NCBI RefSeq assembly: GCF_019649055.1
Contig: NW_026570457.1
Coordinates: 1-64,000, forward strand
Reading direction: 5' to 3'
DNA from: Paramacrobiotus metropolitanus
Lineage: Eukaryota > Tardigrada > Eutardigrada > Parachela > Macrobiotidae
Length of the DNA: 64,000 nt
Positions 1 through 11,207 of the stretch are shown one piece after another (position 1 is the stretch's first letter; every line of letters starts with the position of its first letter). Position numbers and translations under genes: made by a program. Below the pieces are notes generated by a model that did no database searches, was not told the origin of the DNA, and saw only the letters and a program-made list of their open reading frames with translations.

Positions 1-524
1 TAGTCATTTTGCGTAAACCCTTTTCATAAACTGGCCACCTGTCACATCCCATGTGGCGCTCGGTGTGACTAAACGCCGATCGCGTACGCTTCTGCTCCTG
101 GTCTTAAGTTCTCTTTGAATGTTACACTGGTATTTTACCAAGATCGATTTGCTTCCATTATCTGCTTGGTCAGGGTCAATAATAGGGAGAGGAAAATTAA
201 AGAAGGGATTTTCTTTGGCTGTAAAGAGGGAGGGAAAATTAAAGGACCGGATTTCGAGCGCTCGAAAAGAGGTAGAGAATTTGTTTGGCCAAAGTGAAAA
301 GACGAGTAGCATTGTCAAGTGTTCGAAAAAAGTGCAACAGGAATTCTGACACTAGCATTTCGGAAATAAAACTTATTTCCAATAACACATTATACATTAT
401 ACATGATCTATCAATGCACAATTCGGTGTATTTCCTAGTATACTAAAATTACGTCAAATCACGTTATGGATCACTATGAAGATTAGTAATCGCCTTCCCT
501 GCTGACGGCTTGCAAACGATCTGT

Positions 525-675
525 AATTGGCATATAATTGCACTGAAAAACTATATCGGTTATTATTTCTTCATACAGTCAGATTTCCGGATTCCGGTGC
601 TGGGTAAACGTATTTACGCATAATGATATCCCATGACATTCACATACAATTAGTATAATAAGCACTCATTGCGTT
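525..675. repeat. Diverged direct repeat, left copy
   Basis: This stretch of about 150 bp matches 1466-1620 in the same orientation with scattered substitutions and small indels. Shared blocks include GCATATAATT, CACTGAAAA, TTTCCGGATT and CAATTAGTATAATAAGCA. The two copies sit on either side of the mariner-like element at 741-1461. No coding potential was seen. Confidence 0.7.
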
Positions 676-740
676 AAATTACGTTATGGATCACCATGAA
701 AAAGAATAACGATCTTCCTTACTGCAAATTAAAGGTTCTA

Positions 741-1461
741 CTGGGTGACTGAACAAAATGTCGGTCTGCTTCTGCCGCGGGTCACTCCAGTGTACGATTG
801 ACATCATCATAGTTTACTTCGAAAGAGGAGCGGTCGTAGCATAGAAAAGATATGTGTATTAAACTGGCATTATAACACGGCTTGATGTTTCATAAATTTT
901 CTTGAAAAATTGGGTGGAGCTGGAAGAAATCCCGGCAACAGAAATTGAAGTCATTCAGCAAAATATTTGAAGTGCATCACATTAGCATCTCGGGTAGGAA
1001 GATAAATTTTTGCCTTTTTATTACAAAGGACACTCTGCTGAACGTGTTAAAAAAAGGAAGATAGGAGACCCACGAATAACTGAAAACATTCGTTAAGAAA
1101 CGTGCACTTCTTTGGAAAAGTCTCATTTCTGATACTGCTTAGGCCATGCAGCGGAGGTACCATGTCAACAAATTGTTTTCTATGGAATACAAAAGTTCTT
1201 CTCCACATAAAACCGTTGAAAAATTCATAAAAAAGACGAGGAAAGAAATTCCCGTTTTGCGAGGTGGGGCAGAATAAATCTTTACACGATGTTAATCGCC
1301 GCCAGAGTTGATGGGCGCGTCTCGATTTTTCAGAACATGCCTTATGGTGTTAGTAGTTAATGACATTGTCTACTGAATGATTCTAACAATATCAAGATAT
1401 GGCATTTAGTTTACGAGAACGAAACTGACAGGAGTCACCGACATTTTGTTCAGCCACCCAG
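741..1461. mobile_element. Tc1/mariner-like element, degenerate or non-autonomous
   Basis: Terminal inverted repeats of about 27 bp begin CTGGGTGRCTGAACAAAATG at 741 and end as the inverse at 1461. A TA dinucleotide lies immediately outside each end (739-740 and 1462-1463), the target duplication typical of Tc1/mariner. The interior (721 bp in total) has no long open frame. A short stretch near 900-970 weakly resembles the C-terminal tail of a Tc1-type transposase, so this is either a decayed element or a MITE. Confidence 0.7.
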
Positions 1462-1465
1462 TATA

Positions 1466-1620
1466 CGTAATTGCATATAATTCCACTGAAAAGCGATATC
1501 TGTTATTAGTTCTTCACCCAGACGAATTTCCGGATTTCTGTGCTCGGTAAACATTTATACGCAAATGATATCTCATGACATTCTGAAACAATTAGTATAA
1601 TAAGCATTCATTAACGCTTT
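1466..1620. repeat. Diverged direct repeat, right copy
   Basis: Second copy of the repeat at 525-675, starting 5 bp after the right end of the mariner-like element. The copies differ too much to be a recent target duplication, so the pair probably reflects an older local duplication. Confidence 0.65.
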
Positions 1621-3050
1621 TATGTTTCATAACCTGCTCGATGGCCCTTACGAGAAATGACGGAACAGTTTCTAAGTTAACACTATTTCCTAAGTACATT
1701 CAGTTTCTTCTTTTATGGAAATTATGCTCTGACGATGTGTATAATTAAGTTTGTGAACTGATTAGCATGAGCGAGCTTTTATACTTGATGAAAACAGTTT
1801 TTAAGTAGGTTTTACTTTATAGTGTTTAGAAGTTAGAGCAGGATACGTACGCGGGTGTCCAGTTTTCTGAAAACTTCTACGGGAAACAATACTGGTCGTA
1901 ACTGTTAAACCCTTTTTGACCTTTACTGTCGGGCTTACCTCCGCAAGCGCAAAGATTGTAGAGTACCCACTGATGATCATAATATAAGGCTAAAGAGAAA
2001 AAGCATACAAGAGTGTAAACCAGGCCACATTTTGAGCAGAACTTAAAAGAGTCGGTTTTATCAAGGAACGGTCGACCCACCTGGCTCTGTAGTGGATAGG
2101 TAAAATTATAATCTTTATCGGCTCGCCGAAGAATTTCTGCTCCAAGCTGCCTCTTTGCAGAGTTGTTGTAATTGTTTTCGCTTGGATTGATTATCAAAAC
2201 GGATCGAAATGCTTGCAGGATAATCTACAGATACACAATATGCCCAACGATTAGTAAGTAGCTTACATACTTAAAGCAAGAAATTCTCCTTTTAATGCCG
2301 CAGTAAACAATGAGGAAGTTAAATTAGTAAATTACCTTTACATGTACCACAGTTGGAAAGTTGAAATGCAAATACCGGTAGCTATATTCATCATATCGTT
2401 ATGGACCGATCTTCGAATTTTGCTCAAAAGCGCGCGTACATATAAAGATAGTTTCGCCATGAAAACAGGTTTTTGGAGATCTTAACTTTTAAATTAAACA
2501 GTTAGATTTCTAAACTCATTTTATAATTGAAAAAAACATGATGGAGACGTGGTTTTGTGTCAAACTAATTCGTTTCCGGATGAATAGCACAGCGTTTGTT
2601 TCTGGTAGTTCCGGTGTGATAAACGATAAAGGGTATAAATATATAACCGCTGTTGCACATAAAATAATAATATCTTACTCACCGAGTCGTTTTTATCGTT
2701 CGCTTGCCAATCTATTGGGCGAAACAGATTGTTCTCAACCAAAATATAAACCTACAATTAAAATCTTGTTTCGATCAGTCGGTTAATACGAGATACCGTA
2801 AACCAATTTAGGGCACTCAAATCCTCTTACATATTCGCCATTCGTCATGTCCATTGATGTAGCGATGAACTGCAGAAAACGTTCCATCAAACCACACAGC
2901 GTTGGAAATATAAATATCTACACAGATAGTCCCTTACTAGAAATTCTCGAAGAGCCGGCCCATTACCGAAGTACAGGACAACTAGAAAATATACACTCTT
3001 AGATAATCTGATCCGGACAGCTGCATCTTTCAACTGTCACACTTTCTCAC
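1621..3050. other. AT-rich non-coding stretch
   Basis: No open frame with recognisable homology. The missing downstream exons of the ANF-receptor-type gene (minus strand) should lie here if that gene is intact. The only weak candidate is a short minus-strand stretch near 2090-2145 encoding EILRRADKDYNFTY and followed by a possible GTGGGT donor. It is too short to support. Confidence 0.4.
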
Positions 3051-4100
3051 CTCTACTTGTTGCGCGAATCTTCTCGAGAATCGATGGAAAATCGGCAAAC
3101 GGGGAAGTTGTCTGTGCGGAAATGGTCCAGACAGTGTACATGATGTGTCTTTCGTCCTTAAGCAGCGTCACGAGTAACCCTCCCAGTTCCGCATAGAAGA
3201 CCGGGGAACTACTGTCGATGATGATATTAACCGATGTCCAGTTAAATTTGTTCAGCAACTGTGAAAACAATTCGGCACCGTCCGGCATACGGAAATAGGC
3301 GGTGAAGACTCCCGTTGGAAATTGTCCCCGTTGTGAGCGTGTGATTGGGCTGACGCCTGCCCTGAAAGATTAGAAACAGCGCTTTCTTAATTAGCAATAA
3401 AAATGCTAATGAGCAGTATCCTGCCACTACCAAGTACCTACGGCGAAAACCATAAAGTATCCCATTGTGTACCGAGTCGTGCTAATTCCAGAGCTGCACC
3501 GATTCCACACCCTGGAATTTCGGAAAACCGCAAAATTGAGGATTCAGCAAGTAACTGACATTTGGAATTGTGCATTTCTTGTACAACTGTGAGCACAACA
3601 AAAATTATTATTTGAAAAATAAAGGCACCCCCCAAAATAACGGCATCTCCAGGAAATATTATATACGCATCGGCTCCATGGTATTTGAACTATTTTCCAC
3701 TCAGTCCCACAAAATTCAACAATTGCGGTAACTTGTTTTTTTTTTGCAAACTGTTACCTGGTAAAATGGACACGAGGACGTTGCCATCGTTGCGCTGACG
3801 ATAATAAACATCGGCCGATGATGCGGCGACATTGCCGGTAAGGTTCTCACAGTTCCGATCCCGAACATACTCAATGTTCAGTCGTATTGCGCCATTGTAC
3901 ATCTGGTTCACATACTCAACAGCCAAGGAAAACCCTGGTCCAACATATGGTAGAGCGCCGTAACCTCCGGTTGTGATGCCGGCTACTAACAAGCTCACAT
4001 TGACAGGACGGTCATCTGGCTTCCGTTCGACCAACTGATTAAGCACTGGAGCAACACAGGCCATAACAACAAGGATGGAGAGCGGAGTGAATGAAATCAT
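3051..4100 (-). CDS. ANF-receptor-type ligand-binding ectodomain, 5' part of a receptor (guanylyl cyclase?) gene
   Basis: Three minus-strand exons join in phase with GT-AG introns: 4100-3758, 3586-3442 and 3361-3051. I chose the ATG at 4100 because it starts a good signal peptide (MISFTPLSILVVMACVAPVL); an upstream in-frame ATG at 4259 would bury it. After the signal come RPVNVSLLVAGI, GPGFSLAVEYVN, a Cys pair region, GCGIGAALELARLGTQWD, then GVSPITRSQRGQFPTGVF and an FNWTSVNIIID block. This is the order seen in receptor family ligand-binding regions (natriuretic-peptide receptor/guanylyl cyclase type). The last exon ends in phase 1 at a good donor (GTGAGA). I found no exon for the rest of the ectodomain, membrane segment, kinase-homology or cyclase domains in the 3 kb to the left. 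The gene may continue outside the window through a long intron, or be truncated. Confidence 0.75.
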
Positions 4101-5939
4101 CTTCACGTTACGCGTCGTAATAGGACAGGCTGTGCTTGTAGTGGACAGGAAAGCCGGTTTGTGGAAGCAACGCTTCGTACAATTTAATCGCAACACAAGC
4201 GGTGGATTTCGGCTGTGGATATTATAATTCCGTCGCTTGTTGAGCTGTGATCCCGACAATCAGTAAAGGAATGAGAAGTAGTGCCTAACAGAACGACCCG
4301 GGTTAACTGTGCTGAAGAAGAATGGAATTAGGCGAGCTGGGCGTTTGAAAAGAAACTAAGATACCTATACTATGTTTGCTGGTAACAACGCAGTTTATAA
4401 TCGCAGATTTTAGAGCTAATCACGGGGCTTCCGGCGATATTTCCCTTTTCGGTGTACGACAAATTGACGGCATCACGCACGAGCATCAAAGCAAGGTATA
4501 TTCTAATTGATAAGAGATTTCTCTTATACCTTGACCAAAGCATCAGTATCGGATAATCAGAAAACGGTGTAACTTGATGTTACTATAATGTAGGCGTATC
4601 CTGTGAGTTTCCCCAGTTTCCAATATTTTTTTTCTCGGCAGGCTCGCAGCGAAAGCGCCGCGACAAATGACTGTCAGAGTAATGCATCAGCTAAGCAAAC
4701 AGTTAGTCTAAGCATGCTGTTACTAAATATAATTTTTATTAATATTTTATGCGTAATACTATATTATAGTAACCATACATATCCGAATGTACATCTGTTT
4801 ACCTGTTTATCGTACCTATGATTACTGTTGTACGCCTTCTCCTACGTCACTGCAGTTGTATTAACTACGTAATTATCCTGTGATTCGCCTGTTCTCATCT
4901 TGCATCTTATGTCCTCGAAGTCTACATAAGTCCTGATGATCTCTGTAAACGGTATCAGTCTCGTTTTAGAACAACTTCCAATTTGTAAATGTTGTACATG
5001 CGACTGGGTGTTAGTAGGAAAAGAATACTTCCCCTTTCATGCTCGATCCTTTCTGGCGTTCATAGTCAAATACTGATTTTATGCTCGTGCCTTATCCGAC
5101 CCTAGAATCTACGACCGGAAGTGAGAAGCAGTAGGACTGTAATAGGTATCCCTGAGGTATTTGTGTTCGTGATTGGTTTCCGTCAGTTTATCGCTGTAAC
5201 AGTTGAGATTCTGAGTTTGATCTACCGATTGAGTCGTGACTGGGAAGTGACTAGTCCCTACATTCAACCGTAGCTAATCTTGTTACACGTCATTATTATA
5301 GTTCTTTTAAAAGGACGAGCTTCCAGTTTTAACATATGTTGATCTGGTTACCCGGTCTCCACTTAAAAAGGAATTAATAATTCTGTTCGGATCTACTTGT
5401 TCCCGTGCAATCGCCTTTTATCAGCTTATTCAACTCCAACTTACGATTAAAGTTTCGCATAACCGCTTAATAACGCCGCCCACATTGGACAACTTTTACA
5501 AAAACGTTAACACTTCAACATTTTACAGAGTAAAGAGTATGCATTCCGAAAGATCAGCCGTCATGCCCTTCTAGTGAAACGGATCTGTTTGTAAAGACTG
5601 ATCTTTCACTTCACTCCTGTAGCGGTCAACGTTGCTAAGCTAAGAAAGCACCTACCTCTTTCCGGGTTGTTGGATATTTGACAGCGACCGCAAATCACAA
5701 GAAATGCAGAGCCGAAACCGCTTCTTATACAGGACGATAGCGGTCTTTCATCAGATCGGAAAGTAATCCATAAATAGTGCATAGCACTCTGGTAAACCCA
5801 GCGATAAGCGGAACTCAGTAATTATTACCTGCAATCTTTTTTGGTGCGCCAAAGAAAATGTTTACAACAAAGGATGATTACTCAGAGCGGTTTCGATTAG
5901 TGCAGATTATGTAAAGGATGCAAACACCTGGAAACGCTT
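4101..5939. other. Non-coding stretch, nothing recognised
   Basis: No supported gene. A 72-codon plus-strand frame at 4603-4821 has no recognisable similarity and a composition like the surrounding AT-rich DNA. The promoter of the minus-strand receptor gene is expected just right of 4100, but I see no clear motif. Confidence 0.4.
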
Positions 5940-6420
5940 GCCGAAATGCTTATTTACTGCATTTTCATGTAAAGTAATGTCCGTACTTTATCCTTCCCAG
6001 ATGCCGTGAATCAGTGAAAAGTCTGTACTTCATGTAAAGTACTGCCAGTGCTCATACCTTATCTATCCCGGATGCCGTGAATTATTGAAAAGTCAGTACC
6101 ATATAAAGTAATGCCAGCACTTTATCCTTCCCAGATGCCTCGAATCTCAAAATTAGTGAAAAGTCGATACTTCATGTTAAGTACTGCCAGTACTTACTGC
6201 CAGATGCCGTGAATCCCTAAACTAGTTAAAAGTCGGTACCCCATGTAAAGTACTGACAATACTTTTTCCTTCAAAGATGTCATGAATACAGTGAAAATTA
6301 GATGAATCAGTGAAAAGTCAGTACTTCCTGTAAAGTACTGACACGTGTACCTTGGGCTGCCCAGATGCCGCGAATACATAAAACTAGATGAATTAGTAAA
6401 AAGTCAGTACGTCATGTAAA
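5940..6420. repeat. Degenerate minisatellite, about 64-87 bp unit
   Basis: At least six imperfect copies are marked by GATGCCGTGAATC (near 6002, 6070, 6134, 6203, 6277 and 6364). Each continues with GTGAAAAGTC, a GTAC block and ATGTAAAGTACTG. Unit lengths vary from 64 to 87 bp. The last two units are part of the 372-bp block repeated beyond the LTR element at 15981-16352. Confidence 0.8.
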
Positions 6421-6633
6421 AACACAGCCGCACTTTGCGCTTGCTTTTTTCGGCTAGTTTTTTTGGAAAACGGCTCGGTTCACATACTCATTAGCAATGC
6501 ATTAATCAGGTGACAGATAGAACACTCTGATGCCGTGAGTCAGTGAATTAGTAATCCGGGAATTTAGTAATCCGACCGTGAATCCGGGAACTGGTGAAGA
6601 GCAGTGTCCACACGCAGATAATAATAAACCCTG
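6262..6633. repeat. 372-bp host block, left copy, abutting the LTR
   Basis: This block runs from CTTTTTCCTTCAAAG to AATAAACCCTG and is repeated, in the same orientation and at the same length, at 15981-16352. I noticed a single substitution (GTAAAGTACTG here, GTAAAGCACTG in the right copy). Its right edge touches the left LTR exactly. Confidence 0.9.
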
Positions 6634-7039
6634 TGTTACCCGTATCTACGCAGCTACGTCAATGACCTTTTACGATATCCCGTAACAACGATGTTTAGTC
6701 GTTTAATACCGTAAGCGTATTCTGCACAGATCGTAAAGTCAGAATGATTCCATCATTTCCGCCAAAAGCACACTACCACAAAATGAGACCGTCTAGCCAC
6801 ATGCCAATGCATACAGTTCACAACGTTTCCAAGGACATTCCTCTCCGTTATCACACTTCCCAACATACCACCCAAGACTATCGATACACTTCCCATGAAG
6901 AATGAAAGTTAGTTATGCAATAGCATGAACAACAGGTGCACGCGCCGGTCATGCGCATCCACGCATCCACACGCGACTGGCAGCGCGTTGTTAGTATTAG
7001 CGGTTCCCCTTGGGACGCGTTATGAGCGTTTAGCGGCTA
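6634..7039 (-). repeat. LTR of element 1 (3' LTR on the element strand)
   Basis: 406 bp, identical by eye to 15575-15980. On the plus strand it starts TGTTACCCGT and ends TTTAGCGGCTA. The element reads on the minus strand, so this is its 3' LTR. Identity of the two copies implies recent insertion or recent gene conversion. Confidence 0.9.
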
Positions 7040-7045
7040 GCATAT

Positions 7046-7055
7046 CCCCCTCCTT
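7046..7055 (-). promoter_or_regulatory. Candidate polypurine tract of element 1
   Basis: On the element strand this reads AAGGAGGGGG, six bases upstream of the start of the 3' LTR. That is the usual place for the primer of plus-strand DNA synthesis. Confidence 0.6.
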
Positions 7056-7087
7056 AAGACTTTTGGTCCTCCAAAAGGAAGGGATGG

Positions 7088-9016
7088 TCAGGCTTCAGGC
7101 AGAAATCCCACGACGCGCAGTGACGGGTCCGTTTCCTTCTTCCAGGTCACACTGTCCTTGTTGACGACCACGCTCGAGGCTTCCTCCAGGTTCACAGGGG
7201 CGCTTCCGGATCCATGCATCCGACCACCGCCGCAATCCTCCATGTCAGTCGTCGCTTCTCCCGTCGCTCGCGATCCTCGTTCGGATCTCCGTTTCCGGTT
7301 TCCAACTCCCTGCGCCGGGCATCTCCGTAGGCACGCAAACAGTTTGCGGCCATACTTAAAAAACAACACAAGCATACAGGCGCAAATAAATATACCTGCT
7401 ATACTTCCACCAATGCTCTCCCACAGTTTCATTCGATAGAATAGTTCTGGCACTTGCGCGGACTTCGACACACTTTGCACAATCTGTCCAACATCAGCAA
7501 CACCATGCTGATCCATTGTGCCGGCAAGTTGACCAAGCAAGCTGAACTGGAATGAGTGGTCCTTCTCCACTACCGCTTGCAGTGCCGATCCAGACAAGTC
7601 TGTGGACTCTTTGAAATGCGCCGCCAGGAGCAGGTGATTGACACTACTGACCAGTTTCACCAACACCCATTGTCCGTTTCTTGCTTCGTACGGTTTGCCA
7701 TTGAAGTTTACAACCGCTGATTTCCAGTAGCACTCGGTGTAACTGGCAAGAGTGTAACCGTCGGTAGCAATAGTGAAGTTTCCGCTCCTAGACTGTGGTC
7801 CACACTTTGAGCCGTTGTGCACTTCGAAATCCATTACCGCTGCACGACACTGGCGTATTATACCAAACGCTCCCATACTCTCCAGTGACTGGCACTTCCG
7901 AAGTTGCATTTCGCGCGCCGCTAGGACACCGGACAGCCGCGACAGCGCGTAAACATTACTCAGACGCGCACGGGCCACTTGGCAGTCGAGTGTATTCACC
8001 GCGTCACCCACAGCATTCAGGTATTCGGTTTGCATGTCTTGTTCGAACTGCAGATGCGGCTGCAGGATTTGGTCCAGGTCAAGTGCAGTGAAGTTGTCAC
8101 CACCAACATCCCGTCTGCCGCGGCGCAGTGGTCTCCTTCTCTTGAACTTGCTGGGCGCCGGTTTCCTGACTCCATTCAGCTGATCCCGTGCTTGACTGAT
8201 ATTCAGCGGTTTCCTGTCTTCAGTGTACAGTGTAACAAACAAGTCCGGCTGTTGCGTTATAGTAATCAACTGATAACGTACTGTACCACACACCGCTGTG
8301 ACGTTACCAAGGATGAAATCCAGTTGATGAACTGAGTCTCGTAATCGCAGTCCGTCCGCTTCGGCGTAGAGGCTTCCCTGCCACTGCGCCATTTTCTTCA
8401 CTTCACATGGCTTCCTTACTGCTTCCACTTCTCTCCATACGAATGTACGCTGCCCTTGTACTGAGTATCCATCGGAACGTTTATGGCTGATTTCTCCAAT
8501 CACGCTTACCACCGGGCAACTGTCACAATTCTGTTCTAGGGTAACTTCTTCCATTTCACAGTTTCTGGTTGTGAAATCTTTTATACTGTTCCAGCTTCCT
8601 TGACCAGTTGGTGTGGCAGTGTAACTCCATACGCGTCCTGCTTTAACCATAGGTGAGTTACCGCATTTCATGGTCTGCACCATCGTCCAACAGTCTTGTG
8701 CGCTGGTGGGCACATGCGCGACGTCACGTGTGGTATCCGTCTGCCACAAAAAACTCTCCGCGATGTGTAGCTGGTTGTCCCACTGCCGGCATACATAACC
8801 TTTAAAGGTTTTCCCATCCGGCTTCCGAGTCCACAAGTCGAAGTTCACAGGCATAGACTTCAGGCTTGTATTCTGTGCTTTGCAGTTGAACAGTTGCTGG
8901 AAACTAACCACTCCCACATACTGCGGCTGGTTGCAGTTACAGACGTCCACTTTGACTGCGTAACTTCCGCTGACGATGCTGAGCACCAACATCGACATAA
9001 ACAGCAGTCGGGACAT
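7088..9016 (-). CDS. Env-like class membrane glycoprotein of element 1
   Basis: A 642-codon open stretch runs from the ATG at 9016 to a stop at 7088-7090, in the same frame as the end of pol. Residues 1-19 form a signal peptide. The ectodomain is cysteine-rich (pattern CNC near residue 26, DCW and KCG near 105-115, NCDSCP further on) and has several N-glycosylation sites. A basic furin-like stretch RRPLRRGRR lies near residue 290-300, and a hydrophobic membrane anchor near residue 530-555 is followed by a basic cytoplasmic tail. The layout is that of a viral entry glycoprotein captured by an LTR element. Cysteine and tryptophan spacing looks more like rhabdo/chuvirus-type glycoproteins than like the baculovirus F-type env of insect errantiviruses, but I hold that weakly. 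The reading frame is intact, unlike gag and pol. Confidence 0.75.
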   Translation of the reverse strand: MSRLLFMSMLVLSIVSGSYAVKVDVCNCNQPQYVGVVSFQQLFNCKAQNTSLKSMPVNFDLWTRKPDGKTFKGYVCRQWDNQLHIAESFLWQTDTTRDVAHVPTSAQDCWTMVQTMKCGNSPMVKAGRVWSYTATPTGQGSWNSIKDFTTRNCEMEEVTLEQNCDSCPVVSVIGEISHKRSDGYSVQGQRTFVWREVEAVRKPCEVKKMAQWQGSLYAEADGLRLRDSVHQLDFILGNVTAVCGTVRYQLITITQQPDLFVTLYTEDRKPLNISQARDQLNGVRKPAPSKFKRRRPLRRGRRDVGGDNFTALDLDQILQPHLQFEQDMQTEYLNAVGDAVNTLDCQVARARLSNVYALSRLSGVLAAREMQLRKCQSLESMGAFGIIRQCRAAVMDFEVHNGSKCGPQSRSGNFTIATDGYTLASYTECYWKSAVVNFNGKPYEARNGQWVLVKLVSSVNHLLLAAHFKESTDLSGSALQAVVEKDHSFQFSLLGQLAGTMDQHGVADVGQIVQSVSKSAQVPELFYRMKLWESIGGSIAGIFICACMLVLFFKYGRKLFACLRRCPAQGVGNRKRRSERGSRATGEATTDMEDCGGGRMHGSGSAPVNLEEASSVVVNKDSVTWKKETDPSLRVVGFLPEA

Positions 9017-9973
9017 CGTTGCTTGCGGCTCAATGCGCGAGTTAAACACCGTTGACGTGTTGTGGTTACCGGCCGGCTGCTGCTGATAACCTTCCATGTC
9101 ATACGCCAAAGACGTACCGTACTCTTCGATGTAGCGCTTCGTGGTGCGTTCTCCTTTGTTTGGACGACCCGAGCGGCGTGTCTCGACCACCGGCTCCGGT
9201 CCAGTATTGTTGTACGGTTGCCCATACATGTCCACTCCGCCTGCCGGTTCTCCTTGGACTTCCCCTGTGGCTTCATCTGGGTAGGTATCCTCATTGTGTG
9301 CAACGTCCATCTCGTCACCGGCGTCACTGCCAAACTCCTCATCATTTGAGAAGTACCGCGTTTCATCAGTGTAGTCATCTTCCAACTCCTGGTGATCGAT
9401 GGTCTCGTTACCAACACGATCACCATGCACGACCACGATGTCCTCTTCATCCTTGACCACCGTATCGTTCAGCTCCTCGTCGTCGGAAACTGATTGACCA
9501 CTTACTTCTTGGTCACCACCGTCGTCGTGGTCCATTTCCGCATTACTTCCGACCGGCTCTTCCCAGCTTCCATGCGTGCTGCCAGCATTTTCTTGACCAC
9601 CGACGTCTTCTGCATCAGATGACTCATTCCCATCGCCGATGTAGAAGGTGGCTTTCTTCGTCGGAATGTCTTCATCCGGGTCATCGTACATGGCGTTTCT
9701 GTCCTTGAACAATTTCAACTTTGACACATGTACTACAAACGTCTTCCGCCGCTTCCGGCCTTGAGTGTGCACTTCATAGTTCACTGGTCCTGTGCGCCGT
9801 AAAACCAGGTACGGTCCGGTCCATCTGCTCTGCAGTTTCTTCTGCCTTACCGACTTCACCCGCAGGACAATACACCCAGACAATGTCACCGGGGAAGTAC
9901 TCCACTTCCGGGTGATCGTCTCGCGCCCATGTCTGGTTGTGACTGGCTTCAATCCGGGCATTGGCTTCTGCAT
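9017..9973 (-). CDS. Integrase C-terminal (GPY/F) module and acidic linker of element 1
   Basis: This stretch starts with the tail of integrase: the GPY/F-type module WTGPYLVLRRTGPVNYEV followed by VVHVSKLKLF. Next comes an acidic linker of about 220 residues rich in D, E and G, which ends near RRSGRPNKGERTTK. It is open through into the env-like gene with no stop. It overlaps the preceding integrase reading frame (9774-11207) in a different frame, so the integrase is split by a frame change near 9800-9970. Confidence 0.7.
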
Positions 9974-11207
9974 GAACGTCTCTTAACCGGTCTGCAACAT
10001 TACGGACAAACGGCTCTTTCACAGTTGGGATAGCCAGATCCACCGGGAGCGTCGGCTCGCGCCCATACAGCATGTAAAACGGGGAATAACCAGTGCTGTC
10101 ATGGCGGCTTGTGTTGTATCCAAAAACAACAAAAGGTAGCAGTTCATCCCAATTCTTTTGCGTAGGCGTCACATATTTCGCAAGCATGTGCGCTAGAGTC
10201 TGGTTGAAGCGTTCTGTAGTCCCATTACACTGTGGCCGGTATCCTGACGTTGTCGTGCGGTGAATGCTGAGCAACTCGTACAGTTCAGCACTCAAATTGT
10301 TCAGGAACGGCGTTCCCCTGTCGCTTAGGACTCTTTCCGGCATCGAAAACTTCAAAAAGACATCGTAGAGGAGGAACTTTGCGACACTTGTCGCATTCTG
10401 TTCATTAAGCGCCTTTGCACATGTCCACTTGCTGAACAAATCAGTGGCAACAATTATGAACTTGTATCCGGCGCGGGTCCGGGGCAGCGGTCCGAGGATG
10501 TCCGTCGCCACCGTGTGGAACGGCATATCTGGACAAAAGCTCTGGACTGGGCCGGGCGCTTTCACAGTGGGACGGTTTCGGGCTTGACACTTTATGCAGG
10601 AGTCGACGTATGCCTTCACGAAACTCAGCATATCTGGAAAGGTTACTCGCTTACTAACCTTTTCCCACGTGCGGTCAAATCCCAGATGACCGGACAGCGG
10701 GTCATCATGTAGGAAAGCCAGGACTTCAAACCGCAACTTCTTTGGCAGCACTAGTAACATGCGCTTCGTCCCCTGTGACTTCCACCATCTGTACAGTATA
10801 CCATCCTGGAGTACGTATGTTTTCCGTACATTCTTCTCGTGTGGCATCCGCTGTACAATATCGCTGCAAAACGCATCTTCTTTTTGCTCGGCTTCCATGT
10901 CAATGTCCATACCGATTTCGTCCGTAAAGATTGCGTTAAACTGGAGTGGCTCCGCAGGATAGCGGGACAGGCAGTCCCCGTCGGCGTGGATCCTTCCCGC
11001 TTTATGGATAATTCGCAAGTCGAATTCCTGCAGCTTGAGTGCCCATCGTACAAGGCGGGAACTTGGCCCTTGGACGTTGATGAGCCAGCACAGACTGTGG
11101 TGGTCCGTTACCACAGTCACCAAACGCCCCAGTAAATAATACCGAAACTTCTCACAGGTGTATACAATCGCGAGGCACTCCCGTTCAGTGGTGGTATATA
11201 GTTGCAC
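9774..11207 (-). CDS. RNase H end and integrase catalytic core of element 1
   Basis: The frame begins in the RNase H tail (TDHHSLCWLI, then AGRIHADGDCLSRYP). Integrase follows with its zinc-binding N-terminus (HDDPLSGHLG, then CIKCQ). The DDE core is complete: D in VATDILGPLPR, D in VLSDRGTPF and E in GTTERFNQ. It is chromosomal-insertion machinery of the element. The frame is separated from the upstream RT by a shift around 11120-11200, and it leaves the correct frame before the GPY/F module. Confidence 0.85.
   Translation of the reverse strand: MQLYTTTERECLAIVYTCEKFRYYLLGRLVTVVTDHHSLCWLINVQGPSSRLVRWALKLQEFDLRIIHKAGRIHADGDCLSRYPAEPLQFNAIFTDEIGMDIDMEAEQKEDAFCSDIVQRMPHEKNVRKTYVLQDGILYRWWKSQGTKRMLLVLPKKLRFEVLAFLHDDPLSGHLGFDRTWEKVSKRVTFPDMLSFVKAYVDSCIKCQARNRPTVKAPGPVQSFCPDMPFHTVATDILGPLPRTRAGYKFIIVATDLFSKWTCAKALNEQNATSVAKFLLYDVFLKFSMPERVLSDRGTPFLNNLSAELYELLSIHRTTTSGYRPQCNGTTERFNQTLAHMLAKYVTPTQKNWDELLPFVVFGYNTSRHDSTGYSPFYMLYGREPTLPVDLAIPTVKEPFVRNVADRLRDVHAEANARIEASHNQTWARDDHPEVEYFPGDIVWVYCPAGEVGKAEETAEQMDRTVPGFTAHRTSEL

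Noticed and set aside
1877-2197. Minus-strand frame as a further receptor exon
   Set aside because: Only about 15 residues look receptor-like and I could not match phase with the exon ending at 3051.
7158-9456. Several plus-strand open frames of 60-190 codons
   Set aside because: They are antisense shadows of the element 1 env and pol frames and have no recognisable domains.
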